Source of the DNA: Rhodobiaceae bacterium
GTDB taxonomy: Bacteria > Pseudomonadota > Alphaproteobacteria > Rhizobiales > Tepidamorphaceae
Length of the DNA: 64,000 bases
Assembly: GCA_020637895.1 (NCBI GenBank)
Contig: JACKJP010000003.1
Span: forward strand, 1-64,000
Reading direction: 5' to 3'
The translations under genes were made by a program, and so were the position numbers. Of this stretch, positions 44,843 to 53,974 are shown piece after piece (position 1 is the first letter of the stretch; every line of letters begins with the position of its first letter). The notes under the pieces were generated by a model. It saw only the letters and a list, made by a program, of their open reading frames with translations, ran no database searches and was not told the origin of the DNA.

Positions 44843-47800
44843 CTATTCGCCGGCGACGCTGCCGAGGCCCGGACGGTCGGCGAGTTCTGCCTCGAGCGCT
44901 TTTTCCACCGCGCCTCGCGGTTTGGTATAGCGGGCGAGGAGATCGTAAAGGACGGGCGTCACGATGACCGTCAGCGCCGACGACAGAAGCAGGCCGCCGA
45001 CGATCACGCTGCCAATGGCGATACGGCTTTCCGCGCCCGCGCCGGAGGCGAGAACGAGCGGAATTGCGCCGAGGACCGTCGATACCACTGTCATCACAAT
45101 CGGGCGCAGGCGGAGCACAGAAGCGTTGATCACCGCCGTGCGGACGCTTTGCCCCTCGTCGCGCAGCTGGTTGGCGAATTCGACGATCAGGATGCCGTTC
45201 TTCGCCATCAGCCCAATCAGCAGAATGATGCCGATCTGCGCATAGATGTTCAGTGACAGCCCACCGAACTTCATCGCGAAGGCCGCGCCCGCTAGGCCGA
45301 GAGGCGCCGTCAGCAGAATGACCAGGGGATGGACGAAACTCTCAAACTGCGCGGCAAGCACGAGGAAAACGATCAGCAGGGCCATGCCGAAGACAAGCGC
45401 GGTGCCGCCCTGGGCCTCGCTGAATGCCTGTGACTGGCCGGAGAGGGAAACCCTTGCTTCGATCGGCAGGTTTTCACGCGCGGCCTCGAGCATGAAATCG
45501 ATGGCATCGCCCAGCGCGTATCCCTCCGCAAGAGCCGCCGATATCTCGATCGAGGGAAGGCGATTGTAGCGGCGAAGCTGCGCCGACGCCGCGCTTTCGG
45601 AGACGGTCACGAGCGATGACAGGGGCACCAGCGTCTGGCCGTCGCCGGCGCGCACGAAGATGTTGCCGATGTCGGTCGGCGTGCGTCGGTCAGCCTCGTC
45701 GGCCTGCAGGATGACCGGGTATTCGCGGCCGCGGTCGACGAAATTCGTGATCTCGCGCGAGGCCAGCATGGTCTGCAACGTCGTTGCGACGGTTTCCACG
45801 CTGATACCGAGATCTGCGGCGCGTTCGCGGTCGAGCCGCAGGTCGAGCTGCGGCTGGTTCTCCTCGAAATCCATACCCGGATTGATGAGCCGTGGATTGT
45901 CCTCGGCAATCGCCAGAAGCTTCTTGGCCCATTCCTGTACGCTTTCGTAATCGGGTCCGCCGACGACAATGCGCAAGGGCGTGGAATTGCCGCGAAGGCC
46001 GAGGCCTGCCGGGCTCACGGGATAACCGCGTGCGAGCGTTACCTCGTTCATCTTGGGCATGATGCGTCGGGTGATGTCGACGTTCGTCAGATCGCGGTCG
46101 GCCCAGTCGGCGAGCCGGAGAACGACGAAAGCTCGATAGGCGCGGCCCCCCGAACCGGTAAAGGTGAATACCGTTTCCACGTCTCCGGAATCGACCAGCG
46201 GCTTCACCGCCGCCTCGGTCTGCCTGGCCGCCTGGTCTGTCACCTGGAGCGTCGCTCCCTGTGGCGCGGTGAGCGGAATGAAAACGACACCCCGATCCTC
46301 ATTGGGCGTCAGTTCACGCGGTAGCGAGCTGTAGACCGGCCACGCGACGGCGGACAGCGCAATGGCGATCGCAAGAACGACCACGGGCATGGCGACTGCG
46401 CGCTCAAGGATCGCGCGATAGGTGCGCAGCAATCTGCCTTCGCGTGTGCCTTCTTCAAGCGGCTTCTTTGAACGGCGCAGTACCTTGGATGCGAGCGCCG
46501 GGCAGGCCGTGAGCGCAACAAAGGTCGAGATCGCGACCGCGCTGGCCATCACGAAACCGAATTCGATGAAAAGCCTGCCGATCTGACCTGGAAGGAAGGA
46601 AAGTGGGAGGAAGACGGCGATCAGGGTGATCGACGTCGCAAGCACAGCGAAGGTGACCTGCCGCGTTCCGTACATCGCCGCAGCCAGCGGTCCTTCGCCA
46701 AGGTCGATGCGGCGCTGGATATTCTCCAGCACCACGATGGCATCGTCGACGACGAGACCGATGGCGAGCAGGAGCGCCAGCAACGTGAGTGTATTGATCG
46801 AGAAACCGAGGAAATTGATCAGCAGGAAGCAGCCAATCAGCGCCACCGGGATCGTGACTGCCGGGACCAGCGTTGCCCGCACACTCATCAGGAAGACGAG
46901 AATGACGGCAACGACAAGGATCAGCGAAATAATGAGCGCGTGGACGACTTCATTGATCGACGCGCCAACGAATATCGCGTCGTCTGACCCGATTTCGATC
47001 GACATGCCTTCCGGCAACAGCGGTTTGATCTTCTCGATTTCAGCGCGGACCGCGTTGGAAATGGCGATCGTGTTCGCCTGACTCTGGCGCAGCACTGCCA
47101 TGCCAATCGCATCGCGACCGTTATTGCGCACGACGGTGGAGTCGTCTTCGACGCCGGCAACGACCCGCGAGACGTCGGACAGCCTGACCGGATAGCCGGC
47201 GATCCTGTCGACGACGATATTGCGGAACGCATCGAGCGTGGGGATGCGGCTATCGAGCCGCACGGAAAGCTGGCGCGTATCGGATTCAATTTCGCCGGCC
47301 GGCAGCTCGACATTGTTGCGCCTGAGCGCGGCCTCGACATCGGCAACGGTGAGATTGCGTGCGGCGAGCTTGCGACGGTCGAGCCAGATGCGCACGGCAA
47401 ACGGCCTTTCGCCGTAGACGTCGAGGCGCGCCACGCCGTCGATGGTCGCCATACGATCAACCAGAAAGCGGTCCGCGTAGTCGGTCAGTTCCGCCGTGGT
47501 CATCCTGTCAGAAGTGACGGCGAGGCGAATTACCGGATCGGCATCCGCGTCGCTCTTGACGACCTGAGGGTCGTCCGCCTCATCGGGCAACTGGCCAGAG
47601 ACGCGGCCCACCGCGTCACGAACGTCATTGGCCGCCTCGTCGATATTGCGGCCGATCTCGAATTCGATGGTCGTGCGGCTCTGTCCGCGCCGGCTTTCCG
47701 ACGAGATTGTCTTGACACCCGCGATGCCGGAGACCGCACCCTCAATGATTTCCGTGATATCGGTATCGACAACCTTCGGGGCGGCACCGGTATATTTGGT

Positions 47801-47944
47801 GCTGATCGATACGACCGATGTATCGATATCGGGGAGTTCGCGGATCGGCAATTCGAACAGGGCCGCGATGCCGAAAACGACGATCAGCAGGTTGGCGACC
47901 GCCGCGAGGACCGGGCGCCTGATCGACAGATCCGAAAGCGTCAT
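44843..47944 (-). CDS. RND efflux pump, inner-membrane permease (second system)
   Basis: A 1033-residue RND protein. The first helix is followed by ELPDIDTSVVSISTKYTGAA, and the TM4 acidic pair is in IGLVVDDAIVVLENIQRRID. The second half begins RELTPNEDRGVVFIPLTAPQ. This is the hydrophobe/amphiphile exporter group without obvious specificity. The ATG overlaps the adaptor stop (ATGA). No outer-membrane channel gene is near. Confidence 0.94.
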   Translation of the reverse strand: MTLSDLSIRRPVLAAVANLLIVVFGIAALFELPIRELPDIDTSVVSISTKYTGAAPKVVDTDITEIIEGAVSGIAGVKTISSESRRGQSRTTIEFEIGRNIDEAANDVRDAVGRVSGQLPDEADDPQVVKSDADADPVIRLAVTSDRMTTAELTDYADRFLVDRMATIDGVARLDVYGERPFAVRIWLDRRKLAARNLTVADVEAALRRNNVELPAGEIESDTRQLSVRLDSRIPTLDAFRNIVVDRIAGYPVRLSDVSRVVAGVEDDSTVVRNNGRDAIGMAVLRQSQANTIAISNAVRAEIEKIKPLLPEGMSIEIGSDDAIFVGASINEVVHALIISLILVVAVILVFLMSVRATLVPAVTIPVALIGCFLLINFLGFSINTLTLLALLLAIGLVVDDAIVVLENIQRRIDLGEGPLAAAMYGTRQVTFAVLATSITLIAVFLPLSFLPGQIGRLFIEFGFVMASAVAISTFVALTACPALASKVLRRSKKPLEEGTREGRLLRTYRAILERAVAMPVVVLAIAIALSAVAWPVYSSLPRELTPNEDRGVVFIPLTAPQGATLQVTDQAARQTEAAVKPLVDSGDVETVFTFTGSGGRAYRAFVVLRLADWADRDLTNVDITRRIMPKMNEVTLARGYPVSPAGLGLRGNSTPLRIVVGGPDYESVQEWAKKLLAIAEDNPRLINPGMDFEENQPQLDLRLDRERAADLGISVETVATTLQTMLASREITNFVDRGREYPVILQADEADRRTPTDIGNIFVRAGDGQTLVPLSSLVTVSESAASAQLRRYNRLPSIEISAALAEGYALGDAIDFMLEAARENLPIEARVSLSGQSQAFSEAQGGTALVFGMALLIVFLVLAAQFESFVHPLVILLTAPLGLAGAAFAMKFGGLSLNIYAQIGIILLIGLMAKNGILIVEFANQLRDEGQSVRTAVINASVLRLRPIVMTVVSTVLGAIPLVLASGAGAESRIAIGSVIVGGLLLSSALTVIVTPVLYDLLARYTKPRGAVEKALEAELADRPGLGSVAGE

Positions 47945-49059
47945 CCGGCACGCTCCGGCCGCTCGCCGGTCGTCATGCTCGTCGGCGGTTCGCCACTCTT
48001 GCGCTGCGACAGAATCCTGACCGCCATACCCTCGCGCAGGCTCTGATGCCCGCGCAGGACGACGGTCTCACCGGGCTCAAGGCCGGAAACGATTTCCACG
48101 TCAGTTCCCGAACGCTGGCCGGTGACGACGACGCGGCGGAACGCCTTGCCGTCGCGCACGACATACACGAAGGTTTCGGCGCCTTCGGCGATGATAGCCT
48201 CATCGGGAACGATGACTGCCTGCCGCTCGGACAGCGTGACGGCGAGATACATGAACATGCCCGCCGGCAGGGTGCGCTCCCGGTTAGGCAGCAGCGCTCG
48301 CACCTTGAAGGCGCGCGAGGCTGAATCTATGCGCGTGTCGACGGAAGAGATTTTCCCGACGAACACACGGTCCCCGAAAGCAGCGCCACGCGCTTCGACC
48401 GCCATGCCCGGTTTGATAGCGGCGTAGAGTGTCTCGGGCGCGGCGAATTCGATCTCGACTTCGCTGAGATCGTCAAGAGTGGTGATGACATCGCTTTCCG
48501 TCACGCGCGCACCGACATCGATGCTGGTCAGGCCGGCAACCCCGTCAAAGGGCGCCCGGACGGTCCGGTCGGCAAGGCGTCTCTTTGCGCGATCGACGGC
48601 GGCGGTGGCCGATGTGGCGGCCGCGCGTACCTGTTCAAGCGTTGCAGCAGATACGGTATTGGACGGGCGAAGAGCGGTTGCGCGCTCGACCGCCTGCTTT
48701 TTCTCCACCAGATTGGCTTCGGCTTCAGCAAGGTCGGCGCGCTGGATGTCGTCGTCGAGGCGGACGAGGACATCGTCCCTGGTAACCTCGCGGCCCGGTT
48801 CAATGCGAAGTTCCACAACCCTTCCGCTCGCCAGCGGCACGATGCGCACGGATCGGGCAGCGCGGGTCGTGCCGACAGCCTCGACCTGTGTGGCCATCGG
48901 TGCCGTCTCGGCGGTGACGACATCAACGGGCGCCGCACGTTCCTGGCGGCCGGCGGCGGTCTGAGAGGCCGGCGCTGAAAAATACCTGTCGTAATAAACA
49001 TAGCCGCCAATGGCGGCGGCAAGGATCAGCACGAGTACGATCTGTCTGAAAATCGACAA
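47941..49059 (-). CDS. RND efflux periplasmic adaptor (second system)
   Basis: About 372 residues if translation starts at TTG 49059, which has CGGAG seven bases upstream and gives SIFRQIVLVLILAAAIGGYV as a membrane anchor. A GTG at 49083 is the alternative and has no clear ribosome site. The two lipoyl halves (VVELRIEPGREVTRDDVLVR and TVRAPFDGVAGLTSIDVG) flank a coiled coil. It overlaps the pump gene by four bases. Confidence 0.9.
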   Translation of the reverse strand: MSIFRQIVLVLILAAAIGGYVYYDRYFSAPASQTAAGRQERAAPVDVVTAETAPMATQVEAVGTTRAARSVRIVPLASGRVVELRIEPGREVTRDDVLVRLDDDIQRADLAEAEANLVEKKQAVERATALRPSNTVSAATLEQVRAAATSATAAVDRAKRRLADRTVRAPFDGVAGLTSIDVGARVTESDVITTLDDLSEVEIEFAAPETLYAAIKPGMAVEARGAAFGDRVFVGKISSVDTRIDSASRAFKVRALLPNRERTLPAGMFMYLAVTLSERQAVIVPDEAIIAEGAETFVYVVRDGKAFRRVVVTGQRSGTDVEIVSGLEPGETVVLRGHQSLREGMAVRILSQRKSGEPPTSMTTGERPERAG

Positions 49060-49254
49060 ATACCAGCTCCGGAAACGGTTCACTGCAGTGCAGCGATTGT
49101 AAACGAGGGCGCGGCAGGATGGCAGTCGGAAAAGTGTAACGTCCTGTCGCAGGATCAGGGCGACACTTTCTTCCGCAAAACGCCCATGGGCGGGCTTGTC
49201 CGGGGCCATGCTTGCGATAGGGTTGCGGCCTGTCCTTTTCCATCTGGATGCCCG

Positions 49255-49962
49255 ATGAGCGATTTCGAGCAAGCCTTCGCCCTGGCGCTACGGCTCCTTT
49301 TCTCCTTTGATCCGGCGCTGATCGAAATCGTCGCGCTCTCGCTGAAGGTCAGTCTTTCCGCGCTGTTTCTTGCCGGGCTGATCGGCCTGCCATTCGGCGC
49401 GGCCGTTGCGGTCACGCGCTTTCCGGGGCGCGGCGGTGTCATCATCCTGCTCAATGCCATGATGGGTCTGCCGCCTGTGGTGATCGGGCTTCTGGTTTAC
49501 ATGTTGCTCTCACGTGCCGGACCGCTTGGGGTTCTCGGGCTGCTTTATACGCCGGCTGCCATGATCATCGCACAAACCATCCTGATCGCGCCGATCATTG
49601 CGGCGCTGACCTGGCAGGTCGTGGAATCGCTGGAAGGGGAATATTCGGAGCTGTTCCGGTCCATGCGGGTGCCGTTTCACCGACGTGTGCCGACGCTGCT
49701 GTTCGATGCCCGCTTCAGCCTGATGACCGTCATGCTTGCCGGATTTGGACGCGCGGTCGCGGAGGTCGGTGCAGTGATGATCGTTGGCGGCAACATCGAT
49801 CACCTGACCCGGGTCATGACGACGGCAATCGCGCTTGAGACCGCCAAAGGCGATCTGGCGCAGGCGCTTGCGCTCGGATTTGTTCTGGTCCTGATCGCGA
49901 TCACGGTGAATGGCGCCGTGATCGTCATCCGGCAGGCCGCCAGGAGACGTGCCTATGCGTAG
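49255..49962 (+). CDS. tupB: Tungstate ABC transporter permease
   Basis: A 235-residue inner-membrane permease, starting at the ATG 49255 (MSDFEQAFALALRLLFSFDP). Its MMGLPPVVIGLLVYMLLSRA, GVLGLLYTPAAMIIAQTILI and AEVGAVMIVGGNIDHLTRVM are typical of TupB. It leads the operon and overlaps tupC by eight bases. Molybdate or tungstate specificity cannot be proven by eye, but the binding protein is TupA-like. Confidence 0.9.
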   Translation: MSDFEQAFALALRLLFSFDPALIEIVALSLKVSLSALFLAGLIGLPFGAAVAVTRFPGRGGVIILLNAMMGLPPVVIGLLVYMLLSRAGPLGVLGLLYTPAAMIIAQTILIAPIIAALTWQVVESLEGEYSELFRSMRVPFHRRVPTLLFDARFSLMTVMLAGFGRAVAEVGAVMIVGGNIDHLTRVMTTAIALETAKGDLAQALALGFVLVLIAITVNGAVIVIRQAARRRAYA

Positions 49963-50668
49963 TCACGAAGCCGCGGTGTTGCCGATCGAGGCGAGGGGGC
50001 TTCGGTACAAGGCAGGCGGCAGGGCGTTGATCGGGCCGCTGGACCTGACGATCTCGCAAGGTGGCATCACTGCGTTGATGGGGCCGAATGGGGCGGGCAA
50101 AAGCCTGCTGCTGCGCCTACTTCACGGTCTGATCCGGCCGACGGCAGGCACCATCTCGTTCAGCGGGCGTGCAGCCGGCGACGGCGCGCCCCGGCAGGCG
50201 CTTGTCTTTCAGAAGCCGGTTCTGCTCCGCCGCTCGGTTGCCGCGAATATCTCGTTCGCACGTTCGCTCGCCGGCGGTGGCGAGCACGTGGACGACATTC
50301 TCGCTGAAGCCGGTCTCACGGCGCAGGCACGTCAGCCCGCACGGCTGCTTTCGGGTGGCGAGCAGCAGCGGCTTGCGCTGGCGCGGGCGATGGCGCTCAG
50401 ACCGCAACTGCTGTTTCTCGATGAGCCGACGGCAAGTCTCGACCCGCCGGCGACACTGCTGATGGAAGACATGATCGCCGGGATCGCGCAGCGCGGAATC
50501 AAAATAGTACTCGTCACGCATGATGTCGGTCAGGCGCGACGCCTTGCGGACGACATCGCGTTCATGCATCAGGGCCGGATCGTCGAGCATGGCCCGGCCG
50601 GCACACTCATCGAAGCCGCTGAAACGAAAGAGGCGCAGGCCTTCTTCGCGCACCGGCTGGTCCTTTGA
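49955..50668 (+). CDS. tupC: Tungstate ABC transporter ATP-binding protein
   Basis: A 237-residue ATPase. The ATG at 49955 has AGGAG eight bases upstream; a GTG six bases earlier is too close to it. Walker A is GPNGAGKS, the Q-loop is VFQKPVLLRRSVAANI, the signature is LLSGGEQQRLALARAM and Walker B is LLFLDEPTASLD. VFQKPVLLRRS is typical of TupC. tupA follows 22 bases later. Confidence 0.9.
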   Translation: MRSHEAAVLPIEARGLRYKAGGRALIGPLDLTISQGGITALMGPNGAGKSLLLRLLHGLIRPTAGTISFSGRAAGDGAPRQALVFQKPVLLRRSVAANISFARSLAGGGEHVDDILAEAGLTAQARQPARLLSGGEQQRLALARAMALRPQLLFLDEPTASLDPPATLLMEDMIAGIAQRGIKIVLVTHDVGQARRLADDIAFMHQGRIVEHGPAGTLIEAAETKEAQAFFAHRLVL

Positions 50669-50690
50669 CGAATTCAGGCAGGAGACAGAA

Positions 50691-51512
50691 ATGCGGATAC
50701 CGGCAACTTTCATCGCGGCACTGAGCCTGTTTGCACTGACCGCGGGCGGCGCGGCAGCGCAGGAAAAGTCGCTGCTGGTCCAGTCGACGACTTCGACAGC
50801 CAATTCCGGCCTTTACGACTACCTGCTGCCGATCTTTGAAAAGAAGACCGGCATCAAGGTCAACATCGTGGCGGTCGGCACTGGCCAGGCGATCAAGAAT
50901 GCCAGCAATTGCGACGGCGATGTGCTGCTGGTCCATGCCAGGCCGGCTGAGGAAAAGTTCGTTGCCGAGGGATTCGGAATCGAGCGGCGCGACGTGATGT
51001 ACAACGATTTCATCATCGTCGGCCCTGCCGGCGACCCGGCTGGCGTAAGCGGCATGAAAGACGTCGAGGCGGCACTGGCGAAGATCGCCGCCGCGAATGC
51101 GCCCTTTGTTTCCCGCGGTGACGATTCAGGCACCGACAAGAAGGAAAAAGCGCTTTGGAAGGCCGCTGACGTGGACGTCAAGTCGGCGAGCGGCAGCTGG
51201 TACCGGGAAAGCGGTTCAGGCATGGGCGCGACGCTGAACACGGCAGTCGGGATGGGCGCCTATACGCTGAGCGACCGGGCAACCTGGCTGAGCTTTGCCA
51301 ACAAGGGCGATTTCGACATCGTTGTCGAAGGCGACGACGATCTGTTCAACCAGTATGGCGTGATCCGTGTCGATCCGGCCCACTGCCCATCAGTCAAGCA
51401 GGCGGAAGGCGCGGCTTTCATGGACTGGCTCCTGTCGCCGGAAGGCCAGGCGGCGATTGCCGGATTTACGGTTGGCGGCAAGCAGTTGTTCTTCCCGAAC
51501 GCGAGACCCTGA
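50691..51512 (+). CDS. tupA: Tungstate-binding periplasmic protein
   Basis: A 273-residue receptor with a signal peptide (MRIPATFIAALSLFALTAGG, cleaved near AAAQEK). The oxyanion-binding loop VQSTTSTANSGLYDYLLPIF and FVSRGDDSGTDKKEKALW are the TupA signatures. AGGAGA lies just upstream of the ATG. In most operons tupA comes first; here it comes last. The product would feed tungsten or molybdenum enzymes. Confidence 0.92.
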   Translation: MRIPATFIAALSLFALTAGGAAAQEKSLLVQSTTSTANSGLYDYLLPIFEKKTGIKVNIVAVGTGQAIKNASNCDGDVLLVHARPAEEKFVAEGFGIERRDVMYNDFIIVGPAGDPAGVSGMKDVEAALAKIAAANAPFVSRGDDSGTDKKEKALWKAADVDVKSASGSWYRESGSGMGATLNTAVGMGAYTLSDRATWLSFANKGDFDIVVEGDDDLFNQYGVIRVDPAHCPSVKQAEGAAFMDWLLSPEGQAAIAGFTVGGKQLFFPNARP

Positions 51513-51618
51513 CCGGCCGCGGATATGCGAGGGCCATTGCAGGCAGGGCGGCGCCTTTGTTAAGAGAGCGCCGACTTCCCATATGGCAATCCAATCTTTC
51601 GACAGGACAGGCGGACGC

Positions 51619-53274
51619 ATGGCGCGGCAGTTCATCTATCATATGCAGGGGCTTACCAAGGCCTATTCGGGCGGCAAGAAGGTGCTGGACGGGATCAACC
51701 TGTCCTTCTACCCGGACGCCAAGATTGGCGTGCTCGGCCCCAACGGCGCGGGTAAATCGACACTGCTGAAGATCATGGCCGGCACCGATACCGAATTCAC
51801 CGGTGAGGCCTGGCTCGCCGATGGCGCAAAGGCCGGTTACCTGTCGCAGGAACCCTGGCTCGACCCGGAAAAGGACGTGCGCGGCAATGTGATGGATGGC
51901 GTTGCCGAGAAACAGGCGATCCTCGACCAGTACAACGCGCTGATGATGGACTACTCCGACGAGAACGCCGAAAAGGCCGCCAAGCTTCAGGACGTCATCG
52001 ACGCCGAGAATCTTTGGGACCTCGACAGCAAGGTGGAGCAGGCGATGGATGCGCTGCGCTGCCCGCCACCCGACGCCGACGTCAGCAATCTCTCCGGCGG
52101 TGAGCGTCGCCGCGTCGCACTCTGCCGTCTGCTGTTGCAGCAGCCGGAACTGCTGCTGCTCGACGAACCGACGAACCATCTTGATGCGGAAACCACCGCC
52201 TGGCTGGAAAATCATCTGCGCGAATATCCCGGCGCGATCCTGATCGTCACCCATGACCGCTACTTCCTCGACAATGTGACGGGCTGGATTCTCGAACTCG
52301 ATCGCGGTCGTGGCATCCCCTATGAGGGCAATTATTCGGCCTATCTGGAAAAGAAGGCCAAGCGCCTCAAGCAGGAGCAGCGTGAGGACGACGCGCGCGA
52401 AAAGGCGCTGGAGCGCGAGCGCGAATGGATTGCCTCATCGCCGCGGGCCCGTCAGACCAAATCGAAGGCGCGCCTGCAGGCCTATGACGATCTGGTCAAG
52501 GCCAATGAAGCTCGCCTCAAATCCGGTTCTGCGCAGATTGTCATTCCGCCCGGCGAGCGCCTCGGCGACCTCGTGATCGAGGCGCAAGGTCTGACCAAGG
52601 GTTTCGGCGACCGGCTGCTGATCGAGGACCTCTCGTTCAAACTGCCGCCAGGCGGCATCGTAGGCGTGATCGGGCCGAACGGCGCGGGCAAGACGACACT
52701 GTTCAAGATGCTGACCGGACAGGAGCAGCCCGATGCCGGCTCGATCCGCGTCGGCGACACGGTGCATCTGGGCTATGTCGACCAGAGCCGCGACGATCTG
52801 GATGCTAAGAAGACGGTGTGGGAAGAAATTTCAGGCGGCAACGAGTTGATTCTGCTCGGCAAGAAGGAGGTCAACAGCCGCGCCTATACGTCCGCGTTCA
52901 ATTTCCGCGGCGGCGACCAGCAGCAGAAGGTCGGCAATCTATCCGGCGGCCAGCGCAACCGTGTGCACCTCGCCAAGATGCTGAAATCGGGCGCCAACGT
53001 CCTGCTGCTCGACGAACCGACCAACGATCTGGATACCGAAACGCTGGGCGCGCTCGAAGATGCGCTGGAAAATTTCGCCGGTTGCGCCATCGTCATCAGC
53101 CATGACCGCATGTTCCTCGACCGGCTCGCGACGCATATTCTCGCCTTTGAGGGCGACAGCCACGTGGAATGGTTCGAGGGAAATTTCGAATCCTACGAAG
53201 AGGACAAGAAGCGCCGCCTCGGCGAAGATTCGATCGTTCCCCGCCGGATCAAGTACAAGCGGCTTACGCGCTGA
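51619..53274 (+). CDS. ettA: Energy-dependent translational throttle protein EttA (ABC-F)
   Basis: A soluble ABC-F protein of 551 residues with two ATPase domains. Walker A motifs are GPNGAGKST and GPNGAGKTT, the signatures LSGGERRRVALCR and LSGGQRNRVHLAK, and Walker B LLLLDEPTNHLD and VLLLDEPTNDLD. The arm and linker regions (about residues 95-140 and 240-310) and the RRIKYKRL tail fit EttA, which binds the ribosomal E site and links elongation to energy level. It is separate from the tup operon. Confidence 0.94.
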   Translation: MARQFIYHMQGLTKAYSGGKKVLDGINLSFYPDAKIGVLGPNGAGKSTLLKIMAGTDTEFTGEAWLADGAKAGYLSQEPWLDPEKDVRGNVMDGVAEKQAILDQYNALMMDYSDENAEKAAKLQDVIDAENLWDLDSKVEQAMDALRCPPPDADVSNLSGGERRRVALCRLLLQQPELLLLDEPTNHLDAETTAWLENHLREYPGAILIVTHDRYFLDNVTGWILELDRGRGIPYEGNYSAYLEKKAKRLKQEQREDDAREKALEREREWIASSPRARQTKSKARLQAYDDLVKANEARLKSGSAQIVIPPGERLGDLVIEAQGLTKGFGDRLLIEDLSFKLPPGGIVGVIGPNGAGKTTLFKMLTGQEQPDAGSIRVGDTVHLGYVDQSRDDLDAKKTVWEEISGGNELILLGKKEVNSRAYTSAFNFRGGDQQQKVGNLSGGQRNRVHLAKMLKSGANVLLLDEPTNDLDTETLGALEDALENFAGCAIVISHDRMFLDRLATHILAFEGDSHVEWFEGNFESYEEDKKRRLGEDSIVPRRIKYKRLTR

Positions 53275-53328
53275 TACGTACGGATGCGTGACAAAGTTCT
53301 GATACAAGTAGCGTCTAATACATCTTGA

Positions 53329-53347
53329 CCGGCCAGAAAAAGGCCGG
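53329..53347. terminator. Small hairpin between ettA and the b561 gene
   Basis: CCGGCC (53329-53334) and GGCCGG (53342-53347) flank AGAAAAA. No T run follows on the plus strand, so it is a weak terminator candidate for ettA. TAATAC at 53317-53322 just upstream could be a -10 box for the b561 gene, in which case the hairpin is in its leader. Confidence 0.35.
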
Positions 53348-53370
53348 AACCAGGATCCGGAGAAATAACC

Positions 53371-53871
53371 ATGTCCGAACGCTATAGCCGGCCCATGCTG
53401 GGTCTTCACTGGCTCATCGTCCTGCTGCTTGTCGTGCAGTATTTTTCAAGCGAAGGACCCTCCCATGCGCACCGCGCAATCGCACGCGGCATGCAGCCCG
53501 AGGCCTTTGATATCTTCCTCGCCAACATTCATGTGTGGACCGGCGTCAGCGTTCTCGTCCTGACGGTCATTCGTTTTGCCGTGCGCTATTTCGGCGGTGT
53601 GCCTGCCGAGGCGGCCGGGCTTACGGCCTGGGAAGCGAGACTGTCGAAGATCGGCCACTACGCCCTGTATGGGCTTCTCGTCATCGTCCCGGCAAGCGGG
53701 ATGGCCGCAGCCTGGATCAGCGACGCCGCCGGCGGTCCGCATGAACTCCTGACCAACCTGCTCTGGCTCGTGGCAGGCCTGCATATCGCGGCAGCGCTTT
53801 GGCACTATGTCGTGCGGCGGGATACCGTCCTGTCGCGCATGGTGCCCTGGATCAAGCCGCTGAACGGCTGA
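53371..53871 (+). CDS. Cytochrome b561-family membrane protein
   Basis: A 166-residue four-helix membrane cytochrome. Candidate heme ligands are the histidines in MLGLHWLIVLL, ANIHVWTGVSV, KIGHYALYGLL and AGLHIAAALWHYVVRRD. The family passes electrons from the quinone pool to periplasmic acceptors or superoxide. CCGGAG precedes the ATG. Confidence 0.9.
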   Translation: MSERYSRPMLGLHWLIVLLLVVQYFSSEGPSHAHRAIARGMQPEAFDIFLANIHVWTGVSVLVLTVIRFAVRYFGGVPAEAAGLTAWEARLSKIGHYALYGLLVIVPASGMAAAWISDAAGGPHELLTNLLWLVAGLHIAAALWHYVVRRDTVLSRMVPWIKPLNG

Positions 53872-53889
53872 TTGCCGAAGCTGAATTGC

Positions 53890-53916
53890 GGAGAGCGGTC
53901 CATACGGCCGCTCTCC
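53890..53916 (+). terminator. Terminator-like hairpin after the b561 gene
   Basis: GGAGAGCGG (53890-53898) and CCGCTCTCC (53908-53916) pair perfectly over nine bases with a nine-base loop. The following TTGT is only slightly T-rich. It lies 19 bases after the b561 stop and probably ends or stabilises that transcript. Confidence 0.6.
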
Positions 53917-53974
53917 TTGTCCGTCCAGCGCGCGGCGGGCAGAATGGGCCGATGAATGAATCGGCGCGAGCAGA

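Noticed and set aside
49081..49192. Palindromes CACTGCAGTG (49081-49090) and CGCCCATGGGCG (49181-49192) between the second efflux system and tupB
   Set aside because: Palindromes of 10-12 bases are expected many times by chance in 64 kb of GC-rich DNA, and no promoter elements align with them.
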